NCBI RefSeq assembly: GCF_003697165.2
Contig: NZ_CP033092.2
Coordinates: forward strand, 1,984,001 to 2,048,000
DNA from: Escherichia coli DSM 30083 = JCM 1649 = ATCC 11775
GTDB lineage: Bacteria > Pseudomonadota > Gammaproteobacteria > Enterobacterales > Enterobacteriaceae
Direction of reading: 5' to 3'
DNA length: 64,000 nt
In this document: one piece after another, positions 7,269 through 16,520 of the stretch
Layout: each line of letters starts with the position of its first letter
Numbering within the stretch: the first letter of the stretch is position 1
Program-made: the position numbers and the translations under genes
Notes under the pieces: model-generated
The model's database searches: none
Told to the model about the DNA's origin: nothing
What the model saw: only the letters and a program-made list of their open reading frames with translations

Positions 7269-8420
7269 TTATCTGGAATCGATTTGGCTGTTCTGCCTGG
7301 TTGCCACCAAATCATGGTACGCCTGCTCAATCATTTCATTCAGCAGTTTTTTTGGGAGGACACCACGACTTCGGGCAATACTTTCAAGCTGTTTGTGGAT
7401 TTTTCCGGACAGTTTCAGAGGGACGGAACCATCAGCACGTTCATCACGCCTTTTTTGTTGCTCCCGGGCACTTTTCAGCTCATCAAGAAGAATCGCTTTA
7501 TGCTGAATCCTGGGGGCCTGGAAGGAGACCTGCGTAAACTTCGCTCTGTTCCGTCTGGGATTACTTTCCAGTAAAAACTGTACCTGTTGCTCATTCCAGC
7601 CCTCCCAGTTATCAAACGTGGCGCAGGCAAACCAGTATTTCTGCTCCGGGGTAAGGGGATTCAGCGGGGTTCCCACACACCGGATCTGCATGGCGTTCCA
7701 TAACCAGTCACACTGTTCACTGTCCCTGCTGTCCACCCACGAAAAGGGGGAGGGGTAATCATTGTTTATGCTGGCCCATTCAGAGAATACTGAGTTGATA
7801 ATCGTCCTCGTAGCCTCTGGTCCGGATTTCAGCAGGTAACTGGAGCAGAACCATATAATTTCACGGTAGATTTTATCCGGATGCACGGTGCGCATCGGCT
7901 TTTCTCTGGGACCGGCAATCTTCGGTTGCGATGGAAACCCCGTGGCAAACCGCAGATGTTCCGGGGGCATTCCTGAACGTTTTTCAGGAATGGGTGTGAG
8001 TCCTGCGTTTCTGGTCTTTTCCGCTTGTCCGGTATTGCCTCCGGCCGGAGTGTTGTCGGGAGTATCTTCCGGAGGCGAGGTGTTTTCATTAGTTGGGGGA
8101 ACAACAGCAGAACTGTCCATCTCCGGAATGGGTTGAGGGGCATAATCACTGTGGTAGCCAGGGGAAAGCGTTAAGTCCCGAAGGGTGACATCAGGTTCCG
8201 GGCAGTGAGTGCCACCGGGAGTGAACGGGAGTTGTTGCTTTTGGGAGAAAAATGTATTGTGAATGCGGGTATACAGCTGGAACAGAAAAAAATAAGATGC
8301 CCGTGGTTCTTTTTTTAACCACTGTGTATATTCCTCTATGGCACCGAGCTGTTGTTTGTGCCGTTTTACAGTATCGATATACGGACAGCTGGTGCAGATA
8401 TCATCCAGTTCCTTTCCCAC
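7269..8420 (-). CDS. Unrecognised island protein with proline-rich linker and RHH-like C-terminus
   Basis: I do not recognise this protein. I choose the GTG at 8420 (383 residues, MGKELDDICTSCPYIDTV) because an AGGTGAGG ribosome site precedes it by six bases; the frame is open to another GTG at 8432. Visible parts are an N-terminal helical segment with a CxxC, then a linker of about 90 residues rich in Pro, Thr, Glu and Asn. A globular tryptophan-rich middle follows, and a C-terminal segment of about 50 residues (LSGKIHKQLESIARSRGV to MIEQAYHDL) has the look of a ribbon-helix-helix or RepB-type DNA-binding unit. It lies 83 bases upstream of yeeP in the same direction. A replication or regulatory role is only a guess. 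Confidence 0.55.
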   Translation of the reverse strand: MGKELDDICTSCPYIDTVKRHKQQLGAIEEYTQWLKKEPRASYFFLFQLYTRIHNTFFSQKQQLPFTPGGTHCPEPDVTLRDLTLSPGYHSDYAPQPIPEMDSSAVVPPTNENTSPPEDTPDNTPAGGNTGQAEKTRNAGLTPIPEKRSGMPPEHLRFATGFPSQPKIAGPREKPMRTVHPDKIYREIIWFCSSYLLKSGPEATRTIINSVFSEWASINNDYPSPFSWVDSRDSEQCDWLWNAMQIRCVGTPLNPLTPEQKYWFACATFDNWEGWNEQQVQFLLESNPRRNRAKFTQVSFQAPRIQHKAILLDELKSAREQQKRRDERADGSVPLKLSGKIHKQLESIARSRGVLPKKLLNEMIEQAYHDLVATRQNSQIDSR

Positions 8421-8432
8421 AATACACCTCAC

Positions 8433-9550
8433 CTGCTTTTCTCACATTTGCAGATTTTAAAAAAGCAAACAAAAACCTCCGTACATGATGTACAGAACAA
8501 TCTACCAGGTAGTGGCGTCAGAAAACCTCCGGGCCGCCTGCACTTTCCGGAATGCGCCGGTTATGAAAAACCGGAAATTCAGTCTCTGTTGTAAGATGTA
8601 CCCTCTGATACTACGTTTTCTCTGTGTATTTAACTCACTGTATTTATTGTCTTTTTAAGCTTGACTGATATTCTCCGGTCATAGTGTGCCGGATATACAT
8701 CCCGTAAACTTCTCATTTTTATATAAAAATACCTGCACTCTCTTCAGCGCATCTGTCTCCTTTAAGTAAAAAATGTTTTCACGTATTGCTGTAAATTCAT
8801 TTTAAATCAGTATATTACCTTGATATTGCTGTCTCCTGGTTTGATGCGTAATCGTTCTGCCTTTCTGGATGATTCTGGTGCTTCCGGGTGCATTCTCCTC
8901 TGCACATGCAACAGTTCGTCATCGCCACGCTCCCAAAAAGCATATAAAAACGAATCGAATTTGATATTTTTTTCAATCGTTTTTCATAGGAATTTCGTAG
9001 GGTATTCTCCGCTATAACCTCCATATTTGCTGTCTTTTTCTTCATAAATCGTATGCAATGTAGCCTGTCTGTCAAGACCTCTTCTCTGCTGTTGAGGAGA
9101 CGATCTCATTTTTGGTCTTTTCCGGGAGAGAGGCTGTCAGATGAGCGAGCCGGATTTACTGTCAGAGGTACACCCCGTAGCAGACCTGTGCTCCCATTTC
9201 CGCGATCCGGAACCAACAACACCCTACGGTTAATACCATTTGAAGCGTCAGGTACTGCAGGAAGTTCCCCCCTGCGCGGACATCGGTTCCTGCCGACATC
9301 TCACAATACGGCCAGACTGTCATGCAGTAACACCCGCATGCGGTCTGCGGTTTTAAGCGCACTCTCCCGTTTTCAGTGCACCGATAATGCGTCATAGTAA
9401 GTCTGGGGGAAGTTACGGAATGCCTGTTAAGTGGTGCCGTGGGTGGAGACAGCTTACTTTTCTACAGCAACTGCAGTCATTCAGGATGATCAGGAGATAT
9501 TCTGTCAATGTCACGATCCTGCCATTTTCGTACCCGCTAAGATACTTCCG
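8433..9550. other. 1.1 kb without a convincing gene
   Basis: No open frame here has a good start, codon pattern or family resemblance. Short frames such as 9137 onward (MSEPDLLSEVHPVADL) are interrupted quickly. The stretch is AT-rich around 8640-9010 and looks like decayed island DNA before the IS21 remnant. Confidence 0.5.
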
Positions 9551-10011
9551 TTACTGATGCTGTCCGCTTTTCACCATTTCATCCTCACTGACAGGCGTTG
9601 CGTTTTGGGTCATCACCACAGCTTTACGTTTCTCTTTTAACCGGTAACGCTCTCCTTTGATATTCAGCGTGGTTGAGTGATGCAGCAGTCAATCCAGGAG
9701 CGCTGTTGTCCGGCAACCACCATATCAACTTCTTCCCGGGTGTGGCGGAGAGGTGGTATCCTGGCTGAGTTTCGAAGCGAACCGTTCTTTTTGACGGGCG
9801 CATTTTACGTCCGGGCTGAATGTAGTAACGCGGCATGGAACGTCGGCCCGTATACCATTGCCTTAATCTCCGCAAAGATAACCTCGTCATTCCGGACATT
9901 CTCTGCCAGGCATATGTCGATGTAATCCATAAACGATTTCAGCTTACCCCTTTTGTGGCCAGTCTTTCTGGCTGGCGGTTCAGGGGATGTTTTCTGGTTA
10001 TCGTGTACCAC
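9551..10011 (-). pseudogene. IS21-family istA-istB remnant with internal deletion
   Basis: On the minus strand the upper part encodes IstA pieces: PPARKTGHKRGKLKSFMDYI and LAENVRNDEVIFAEIKAM, and in another frame YIQPGRKMRPSKRTVRFET. The lower part, from about 9730, reads as the IstB C-terminus (ALLDWLLHHSTTLNIKGERY to DEMVKSGQHQ and a stop at 9551). IstA is therefore joined to the end of IstB by loss of more than 1.5 kb, with additional frameshifts. It is an inactive remnant. The family is clear; the exact element is not determined. Confidence 0.75.
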
Positions 10012-10348
10012 AAAGCAGGGATATTGCCCCGATAGTCACATTTTCAGATTGATCGCGGTCTGAAGATGTGGCACTGAGGTAACGTGCTGGTGTCACTGGT
10101 ATTGCTGAAGTTATGGTTTTTCGGGGTCAGGTGAGCCTGTTGTGTGTATGCTTTTTGTTCAGGTCAGAGGGGGACTGTGTGGACAGCGGCTTTTGTCTCC
10201 GGGCATTCACGCCTGAACGATGAATGCGATTTTCAGCAATATTTGTCTTTGTGACACTCTCTGGTTGAGAAGCTAATGCGCGCCCCTGTTTCCACAGAGA
10301 ATGTACTGCACCCATTTTGTTGGACGATGAAATGGAATAGCCCCTGAT

Positions 10349-10870
10349 ATGTCAAAGCCAAAATACCCTTTTGAAAAGCGCCTTGAAGTCGTGAATCACT
10401 ACTTCACTACTGATGATGGTTACAGGATCATCTCGGCACGTTTTGGTGTCCCCCGAACCCAGGTCAGGACATGGGTTGCCCTCTATGAAAAACATGGAGA
10501 AAAAGGTTTAATTCCCAAACCTAAAGGTGTTAGTGCTGATCCTGAGTTGCGTATTAAGGTCGTGAAAGCTGTGATCGAGCAGCACATGTCCCTTAATCAG
10601 GCTGCTGCTCACTTTATGCTTGCTGGTAGTGGTTCTGTAGCCAGGTGGCTGAAGGTTTATGAAGAGCGCGGAGAAGCTGGTTTACGCGCGCTCAAGATTG
10701 GCACCAAAAGAAACATTGCAATATCAGTTGATCCAGAAAAAGCGGCATCAGCATTGGAGCTGTCAAAAGACCGACGTATTGAGGATCTTGAAAGGCAAGT
10801 TCGATTTCTTGAAACGCGGCTTATGTATCTAAAAAAGCTGAAAGCCTTAGCTCATCCCACGAAAAAGTGA
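10349..10870 (+). CDS. insJ: IS150 OrfA (InsJ), DNA-binding protein
   Basis: The 173-residue protein has two helix-turn-helix segments (about residues 10-55 and 65-115, the second around LNQAAAHFMLAGSGSVARWL). A leucine-zipper-like tail (RRIEDLERQVRFLETRLMYL) is used for multimerisation. It is full length for IS150 InsJ. Near its end lies the A6G slippery sequence that produces the fused InsJK transposase, and the last four bases overlap insK. Confidence 0.95.
   Translation: MSKPKYPFEKRLEVVNHYFTTDDGYRIISARFGVPRTQVRTWVALYEKHGEKGLIPKPKGVSADPELRIKVVKAVIEQHMSLNQAAAHFMLAGSGSVARWLKVYEERGEAGLRALKIGTKRNIAISVDPEKAASALELSKDRRIEDLERQVRFLETRLMYLKKLKALAHPTKK
10831..10837 (+). other. Programmed -1 frameshift heptamer of IS150
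   Basis: AAAAAAG is positioned as A.AAA.AAG in the insJ frame (codons CTA AAA AAG). Slippage by -1 here joins insJ to the insK frame, as known for IS150. Confidence 0.85.
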
Positions 10871-11718
10871 AAGTACTCAACGAGCTAAGGCAGTTTTATC
10901 CTCTTGATGAGCTTCTCAGGGCTGCGGAGATACCGCGCAGTACGTTTTATTACCATCTAAAGGCTCTCAGCAAGCCTGACAAGTATGCGGACGTTAAAAA
11001 GCGTATTGGTGAGATTTATCACGAGAATAGAGGCCGATACGGATACCGTAGGGTAACGCTGTCTCTTCATCGAGAAGGGAAACAGATTAACCATAAAGCT
11101 GTTCAGCGCCTGATGGGAACCCTCTCACTTAAAGCAGCGATTAAGGTCAAGCGATACCGCTCTTACAGAGGAGAGGTAGGGCAAACCGCCCCTAATGTTC
11201 TCCAAAGAGATTTCAAGGCTACGCGGCCAAACGAGAAGTGGGTTACCGATGTTACTGAATTTGCAGTCAATGGGCGCAAGCTGTATTTGTCTCCAGTAAT
11301 AGATCTCTTCAACAACGAAGTTATTTCTTACAGCCTTTCGGAAAGACCAGTGATGAACATGGTTGAGAATATGCTCGATCAGGCATTCAAAAAGCTTAAT
11401 CCTCACGAGCATCCTGTTCTGCACTCTGACCAGGGATGGCAGTATCGTATGAGAAAATATCAAAATATTCTTAAAGAACATGGTATTAAACAAAGCATGT
11501 CCAGAAAAGGCAATTGTCTGGATAATGCTGTGGTGGAGTGTTTCTTTGGAACCTTAAAGTCGGAGTGTTTTTATCTTGATGAGTTCAGTAATATAAGCGA
11601 ACTGAAGGATGCTGTTACGGAATATATTGAATACTACAACAGCAGAAGAATTAGCCTGAAATTAAAAAGTCTGACTCCAATTGAATATCGGAATCAGACC
11701 TATATGCCTCGTGTTTAA
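10867..11718 (+). CDS. insK: IS150 OrfB (InsK), DDE transposase domain
   Basis: The 283-residue protein has the rve-type catalytic core of IS3 elements: the first Asp in WVTDVTEF, the second in LHSDQGWQY and the Glu in CLDNAVVECFFGTLKSE. The N-terminal HTH_21 segment (RSTFYYHLKAL, RGRYGYRRVT) is also present. It is full length and uninterrupted. It acts mainly as part of the InsJK fusion made by the frameshift at 10831. Confidence 0.95.
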   Translation: MKVLNELRQFYPLDELLRAAEIPRSTFYYHLKALSKPDKYADVKKRIGEIYHENRGRYGYRRVTLSLHREGKQINHKAVQRLMGTLSLKAAIKVKRYRSYRGEVGQTAPNVLQRDFKATRPNEKWVTDVTEFAVNGRKLYLSPVIDLFNNEVISYSLSERPVMNMVENMLDQAFKKLNPHEHPVLHSDQGWQYRMRKYQNILKEHGIKQSMSRKGNCLDNAVVECFFGTLKSECFYLDEFSNISELKDAVTEYIEYYNSRRISLKLKSLTPIEYRNQTYMPRV

Positions 11719-11747
11719 CTGTCCAACTTTTTGGGGTCAGTACAGAA

Positions 11748-12260
11748 TGAGGCTTGCCATCAGCCGAAACATCAGTATTCCACGCCATACAGACGGCGCC
11801 TGACCATGTGCTGATGCAGGTAAAATGTTTCACTACAACTGTTCGGGTTGCTATGCAACGAAACAGCGATTCTCACGATCTTTAACTGCAACGTTTTTCC
11901 GCCTGAAAGCTGACTGCCTCCTGCTGAGGTGGGAGGCTATGATTCAGTGCGTTTATAGTCTCCGGGGTATGCATGTACCGGAGCATACCATTTCTGGTGG
12001 ATAACAAGCCGGCACATTCAGACTGCAGTGAAGATGGAGGCACCTGGTTGTGAAGAACGTTTCTGCACGTGGCTGCTTCGCATCATCAATGGTATTCATA
12101 CCCGCTCAGAAATGACCGGGTGCTGAAGCCCTCCGTTATCGCGCAGTATAATGACGTATATGATCTGTGGACGAGTGAGCGGCGTGCCTGATGTACGCCG
12201 CTATTACTGTATTTTACCACAGGGCTGGTTTTCTGCTGCCAGCCCTGTGGTTCTCAGACA
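11748..12260. other. Non-coding or decayed stretch after IS150
   Basis: No convincing gene is seen in these 500 bases. They hold the other half of the short minus-strand frame split by IS150 (GTG at 11833) and a strong inverted repeat at 12217-12250. Confidence 0.4.
12217..12250 (-). terminator. Hairpin after the 201-residue island gene
   Basis: A perfect 12-bp stem (CCACAGGGCTGG with CCAGCCCTGTGG, 10-base loop) begins 10 bases after the stop codon of the minus-strand gene at 12261. The following bases (TAAAATAC) are not a strong U-tract, so it may act as a weak terminator or as an mRNA stabiliser. Confidence 0.5.
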
Positions 12261-12863
12261 TCAACTGTGAGCGGCATCAACCGATGTACGGTATGCCATA
12301 AGCACGTACTGATCCATCAGATTTGTCAGTGGTTCACTCTGACCCTGACGTGCAATGATCCATTGCTCCAGATCTTTTTCTGATTTGTGTTTCAGGTTTT
12401 TCGTCCAGTCGTCAAGGCTGTTTCCGGTCATTAAGTCAAGCCAGCAGAGCCAGACCAGTTTGAGACGTAACTCCGTGCCGCCAAACTGACGGAAGAGGCT
12501 GATCAGTTTGTTTGCCAGAGAATGTTGCTTCAGGCGCTCACATTCAGACAGCAGGATCCCTTCCAGCATCGGATGATGAACCAGCAGGTGTTCGCTGGTG
12601 CATAAATTCACCACCAGATCATCATCCAGGGACGGGGAGCTCCGTTTGTCCGGACCATAAATCAGCCGGTGCAGACTCTGGGGAACGATGGCAATCTCCG
12701 GTTTTTCGCCATTGAATGACACCCACCCGGGCGTCAGATTATGGAAATAGTAGATATTCGGATGACACACGCCCCATGATACGGCGTGCCGGGTGAAGCC
12801 GGTCAGCCATTTCTGGTAGTTTTCATGGAGCAGCTCGTAACGGGTCTGATACTGTTGTTTCAT
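12261..12863 (-). CDS. Hypothetical island protein (about 200 residues)
   Basis: I do not assign a function. The protein is soluble, without signal peptide or membrane segment, rich in Leu, Trp and His. It has a segment GVCHPNIYYFHNLTPGW near residue 35 and a helical C-terminal half. Similar genes occur next to alpA in E. coli pathogenicity islands. Start choice: GTGAGGAATATGAAAATG gives a GAGG ribosome site with good spacing to the ATG at 12863 (the frame is open to a GTG at 12878). It lies 94 bases downstream of alpA in the same direction and is followed by a hairpin. Confidence 0.6.
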   Translation of the reverse strand: MKQQYQTRYELLHENYQKWLTGFTRHAVSWGVCHPNIYYFHNLTPGWVSFNGEKPEIAIVPQSLHRLIYGPDKRSSPSLDDDLVVNLCTSEHLLVHHPMLEGILLSECERLKQHSLANKLISLFRQFGGTELRLKLVWLCWLDLMTGNSLDDWTKNLKHKSEKDLEQWIIARQGQSEPLTNLMDQYVLMAYRTSVDAAHS

Positions 12864-12956
12864 TTTCATATTCCTCACGGGGGATAACAGGCAGCAGAGC
12901 GCCGCCGGCAGGCCGGAGATTGCGTCTGCTGTGGGCGAAGGGTTAGTGGTTAAAAA

Positions 12957-13163
12957 TTACGGACGGGACTGTGCAATACGCGCCTGCAGCCAGGCTTCCA
13001 CTTCACTTTTCAGCCAGCGGGAGCTGCGCCCCATTTTGATGGGCGCAGGAAAGCCCCCATCTTTGATGAGTTTGTCAAACCACTTATCGGTAAGGCCGGT
13101 CAGTTGAGTGATAAACGCCATGTCGACCATCTGGTCATCCATCAGCGAAACTGGGGTAGCCAT
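12957..13163 (-). CDS. alpA: AlpA-family transcriptional regulator
   Basis: From the ATG at 13163, which has a CCGGAGGAA ribosome site, the product is 68 residues. It has the AlpA/MerR-like winged HTH signature: MAFITQLTGLTDKWFDKLIK, then FPAPIKMGRSSRWLKSEVEAW. AlpA proteins of P4-like islands act as excision or regulatory activators for the island integrase. No integrase gene is present in the window. The frame continues upstream to 13358, but the extra residues do not fit the family. Confidence 0.85.
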   Translation of the reverse strand: MATPVSLMDDQMVDMAFITQLTGLTDKWFDKLIKDGGFPAPIKMGRSSRWLKSEVEAWLQARIAQSRP

Positions 13164-14287
13164 GAGAATGTTCCTCCGGATGTTGTTAAACCAGCCGGTG
13201 TGGTCATGAAAACAGCGCGCCACCTTCACCGGCATAACAACCGGGGAGAAACGTAAAAAATAATCGGGAATGTGGCTGTCCGGAGATAAACGGGGGGATT
13301 GCGATGGCAGAGCCGTAGCGGTATACCGGGTGGTTGTTGCGAAAAGATGCTTCCGCACGCACGCGCGATAAAGAGGGGATAGTTTTCGTGAGGACAGGGA
13401 GAGAAGCAGGCGTTCTGATAATTGCAGAGTTGTTTTCGGAGGTGGTTACAGTGAGTCAGCCCGTTCCTGGCGAGCAGGAGACTGATATCACCGATGGGAT
13501 AAGGTTGTCTGATTGGTATTATAAATATAAGAAGTCATCAGAGAGTAACGTAAAGGATTTGCCAGAATAACCTAAGAGAGTAAATCTCTCCGGTAACAGA
13601 GCGCTGTGAAGCATTCTGTATCAGAGTGCAGATACATGAACGCTGATGCGTAAAATCAGCAGTGACACGCCAGCTCCCCCTATGCCCATTCCTGTATAAG
13701 ACATGAACTGAGTGTATTAATGCTTCTGCCCTGAGACTGAGCCGGTGAGTGAGGGGCTGAGAAATCCCTCTTGACACAGCTCTAACCAGAAATACTTCCC
13801 CGGTTGTTGCGGTGCGTCCGGATCCCCGATAACGGAACACTAAGGTTGTATTGCGGGACACCGGGTAAGTAGCAGCCCGTAAGGCGTTCTGTCAACGCCA
13901 GAAAAAATGATTTCCCACACGCGTTATAGACTCACTCCTGTGGACCTGGAAGCCCGTAACTCTGCGGTTGCCCACTGACTGACGGAACTGACCGCAAATT
14001 TTACGAGTGCGTGCTGGGCTTCAGTCTGGTCACCTGAGCGTTCGGTAACGGAGGCGCGGGCGGTAATAGGCTGATTTTCAGGTATTACCGGCTTACAGCG
14101 TGTGGTTGATATTGAGGGGCTGTGAGTTTCGCGTATTTGTCAGAAACCCAGATGAGTTTTCCTGTATGGGACGAAATAAGGCAGCGGCAATACCTGGAAA
14201 AATTTAATATGGTATGAAGGAGAACCTGTCGGTTACGCTTAATATACACGGTACACTGTCAGCTCAGGGGATACATGAACCGTTATC
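13164..14287. other. 1.1 kb upstream of alpA with a possible coding remnant
   Basis: No complete gene is convincing. On the minus strand an open stretch from about 14150 to a stop at 13925 encodes a segment with protein-like composition (ITARASVTERSGDQTEAQ, then FAVSSVSQWATAEL), but it has no ATG. It may be the 3' remnant of an island gene. Open frames 13334-13570 (+) and 13538-13861 (-) lack ribosome sites and recognisable motifs. Confidence 0.35.
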
Positions 14288-14491
14288 TCACCAGCTACAC
14301 AGTATATACACACTGACGCTGACAGTAGTCAGCAGGACCACAATAATCAGTGCCAGCAGTATGGTAACGATACGGTCTGTATTCCGGTAATAGCCGAAGG
14401 GGTCGACAGAACCACAATACGGGCAACACACTGTATTATGAGTAATCGCGTTTCCACAGTCCCTGCACTTCTTTTTGCGTATCACCATCAC
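14288..14491 (-). CDS. Small zinc-ribbon membrane protein
   Basis: The 67-residue protein has a zinc ribbon with two CxxC knuckles (KKCRDCGN and VCCPYCGS) at residues about 7-30. One transmembrane helix follows (about 42-64, ILLALIIVVLLTTVSVSVYIL). Zinc-ribbon plus single-helix proteins of this size usually have unknown roles. It lies divergently from the HUH Rep gene at 14688, in a segment with two further zinc-ribbon genes. Start codons ATGATG (14491 or 14488) follow GGAGGGAG. Confidence 0.65.
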   Translation of the reverse strand: MMVIRKKKCRDCGNAITHNTVCCPYCGSVDPFGYYRNTDRIVTILLALIIVVLLTTVSVSVYILCSW

Positions 14492-14687
14492 TCCCTCCTC
14501 ACAGCCTTACCCGTAACCGGTTTTTTACATTAAAAAAACAACGCTGAAAATTCAACCGTCAGTCCGGAGACGACCGTTCGGGTTATCACAGAGTGCCTGA
14601 GACAGTGTCCTGCCGGAGGTCACTTCAGGGACTCTGCGCATTTTTTACGACGTGGCTATTCCGTATGAACCATACGGAGATTTAACC

Positions 14688-15257
14688 ATGACCTACAAAT
14701 ACAACCCCTTCTGGCAGCAACGTATTCGTGAGACGGTGCGGCACGCACTGAATGTTCATCCCCGCCTGACGGCATTGCGGGTTGACCTGCGTTTCCCGGA
14801 TGTACCGGCAGCAACGGACGCAGCTGTGATATCCCGCTTCATCAATGCCCTGAAAGCCCGAATCGACGCTTACCAGAAACGTAAGCATCGGGAAGGTAAA
14901 CGCGTGCATCCCACAACCCTGCATTACGTCTGGGCCCGGGAGTTTGGGGAGTGCAAAGGTAAAAAACACTATCACCTGATGCTGCTGGTTAACCGGGATA
15001 CCTGGTGTCGTGCCGGTGATTACCGTGCTCCGGGATCACTGGCCGGGATGATTAAACAGGCGTGGTGCAGTGCCCTGGGAGTGGATGTCGGGTGCCATGC
15101 CACGCTGGTGCATTTTCCGGCCTGGCCGGCGGTGTGGCTGGAACGCGATGATGACACTGGCTTTCAGCAGGTGCTGGAACGTGCTGACTATCTGGCGAAG
15201 GAACATACCAAAGCTCACTGCACCGGTGAGCGCAATTTTGGCTGTAGCCGGAGTTGA
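14688..15257 (+). CDS. Inovirus Gp2-type HUH replication protein
   Basis: From the ATG at 14688 the product is 189 residues (MTYKYNPFWQQRIRETV). It carries the two hallmarks of HUH rolling-circle nucleases: HYHLMLLVNRD (His-x-His metal motif) about residue 99 and YLAKEH (catalytic Tyr with downstream Lys) about residue 170. It belongs to the inovirus Gp2 family, common in E. coli islands (YagK type). The product should nick single-stranded origin DNA. It suggests the island contains, or derives partly from, a replicating satellite or filamentous-phage-like element. No coat or morphogenesis genes are visible nearby. The frame is open to 14652, but the annotated start has better family agreement. 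Confidence 0.75.
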   Translation: MTYKYNPFWQQRIRETVRHALNVHPRLTALRVDLRFPDVPAATDAAVISRFINALKARIDAYQKRKHREGKRVHPTTLHYVWAREFGECKGKKHYHLMLLVNRDTWCRAGDYRAPGSLAGMIKQAWCSALGVDVGCHATLVHFPAWPAVWLERDDDTGFQQVLERADYLAKEHTKAHCTGERNFGCSRS

Positions 15258-15510
15258 GCACGACTGGCGCGCCAATACCCGGCAAACCAAAAGTATGGGT
15301 TGTTGTCTGGCGGCAACGATGTATCCACTCGCCCACTGACTGTTTTTTACGTCAGTGTTCCATTGTGTGACAACCACAGTGCTGTAACAGCAACCAGCCT
15401 GCTTTACCCAAACTCCAGTCCAGATTTTAACTGAACCGCCATTCACACCCTGACCACGCTGCCCGTACCGGGACGGCTGTTGCCTGCGTGTCGTCTGGCG
15501 GCTGAGGAAT

Positions 15511-15918
15511 ATGACTATGTACGCAAAATCCTTTATCGCTCTTGATGGCAACGGACGTCTGACGGGCGCCCGTACTGCACAGGCCGCACCTTATGCTAAC
15601 TACACCTGCCACTTGTGTGGCAGTGCACTCAGATACCATCCGCAATACGACACTGAACTTCCCTGGTTTGAACACACTGACGACAGGCTGACAGAGCACG
15701 GTCAACAGTGCCCTTATGTCAGGCCGGAGCGCAGAGAAATACAGTTGATTAAACGTCTGCAGCAATTCGTACCGGATGCCTTACCCGTGGTGCGTAAAGC
15801 CAGCTGGCACTGCAGACAATGTCACCACGATTATTATGGGGAGCGGTACTGCACACACTGCCAGACCGGAGGATTCAGTATTCCCCGGACAACTCAGGAG
15901 GAAATATGCGAATTCTGA
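15511..15918 (+). CDS. Putative zinc-ribbon protein (tandem copy 1)
   Basis: The 135-residue protein has two metal-binding regions: a CHLCGS knuckle near residue 32, and a C-terminal ribbon WHCRQC...YCTHCQTG near residue 105. Between them is LPWFEHTDD, which has a counterpart in the next gene. The start has GAGG five bases upstream. It overlaps the next gene by 13 bases, and the two proteins share the same plan, so they are tandem duplicates. Function is unknown; DNA or RNA binding is possible. It lies downstream of the HUH Rep gene. Confidence 0.7.
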   Translation: MTMYAKSFIALDGNGRLTGARTAQAAPYANYTCHLCGSALRYHPQYDTELPWFEHTDDRLTEHGQQCPYVRPERREIQLIKRLQQFVPDALPVVRKASWHCRQCHHDYYGERYCTHCQTGGFSIPRTTQEEICEF

Positions 15919-16313
15919 ACTGTTATATGGCGAATGACAGCAAAGGCCATTTTGTTACGGCGAAAGAAGCAGCGAAGCACAACCGCCAGGACGTTTTGTG
16001 CTGTGTGTCCTGTGGATGCCCATTAACACTTCAGCGGGGCAATGACGGACAACCACCGTGGTTTGAACATGACCAGATGACTGTCGCTGAGAAAATCCTG
16101 CTGCGATGCACCTGGCTTGACCCGGCAGAGAAAGAGGCCCGTCGTTTGCATCTGCAGGGTATGACGGTTCCGGATTATACGGTGAAGGTGAGAAAGTGGT
16201 TTTGTGTGATGTGTGACGAAAATTATGAGGGGGAAAAGTGCTGCCCGAGTTGTGGTACCGGGGTATACAGCAGGGAGGGGGGGCAGGAGGGCAACTGGAA
16301 GGATAGGAACTGA
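15906..16313 (+). CDS. Putative zinc-ribbon protein (tandem copy 2)
   Basis: The 135-residue protein starts at the ATG at 15906 (GAGGAAAT before it), inside the end of copy 1. It repeats that protein's layout: CVSCGCPL knuckle near residue 36, PPWFEHDQ near residue 56 and a C-terminal ribbon WFCVMC...CCPSCGTG near residue 102. The paralogues are clearly diverged, which argues for an old duplication with selection on both. Translational coupling is likely. Function unknown. Confidence 0.7.
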   Translation: MRILNCYMANDSKGHFVTAKEAAKHNRQDVLCCVSCGCPLTLQRGNDGQPPWFEHDQMTVAEKILLRCTWLDPAEKEARRLHLQGMTVPDYTVKVRKWFCVMCDENYEGEKCCPSCGTGVYSREGGQEGNWKDRN

Positions 16314-16520
16314 GCGGTTCAGTCGCGGAAATCAGTTGCAGAGCTGTAATGATATCTCCGGGAGTGCTGCGTTGGTAGGGGCATCCCGGGATAGAGAAAT
16401 TTTAGCACTTTGCCCTGAATGATTGTAGACGTCCCGAGTACTCGTACCGGTCTGAGTTATTACAGTTAGATATTCACTTTTTCTCCCGCATACTTCACAT
16501 CTGTCAACGACGGATGAAAA

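Larger units (their letters stand above)
10302..11744 (+). mobile_element. IS150 (IS3 family), complete
   Basis: The element runs from TGTACTGCACCC at 10302 to GGGGTCAGTACA ending at 11744, exactly 1443 bp, the length of IS150. Imperfect terminal inverted repeats are visible (TGTACTG...GTTGGAC at both ends). The three bases GAA occur immediately before and after it, a 3-bp target duplication. Both transposase frames are intact, so it is probably active. Excision in silico restores an open frame on the minus strand (see findings). Confidence 0.95.

Noticed and set aside
8815..9075. Minus-strand 86-codon frame in the gap upstream of the 383-residue gene
   Set aside because: AT-rich, no ribosome site and no recognisable sequence. 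I could not support it as a gene.
13334..13861. Two open frames on opposite strands upstream of alpA
   Set aside because: Neither has a ribosome site, a family motif or a plausible composition.
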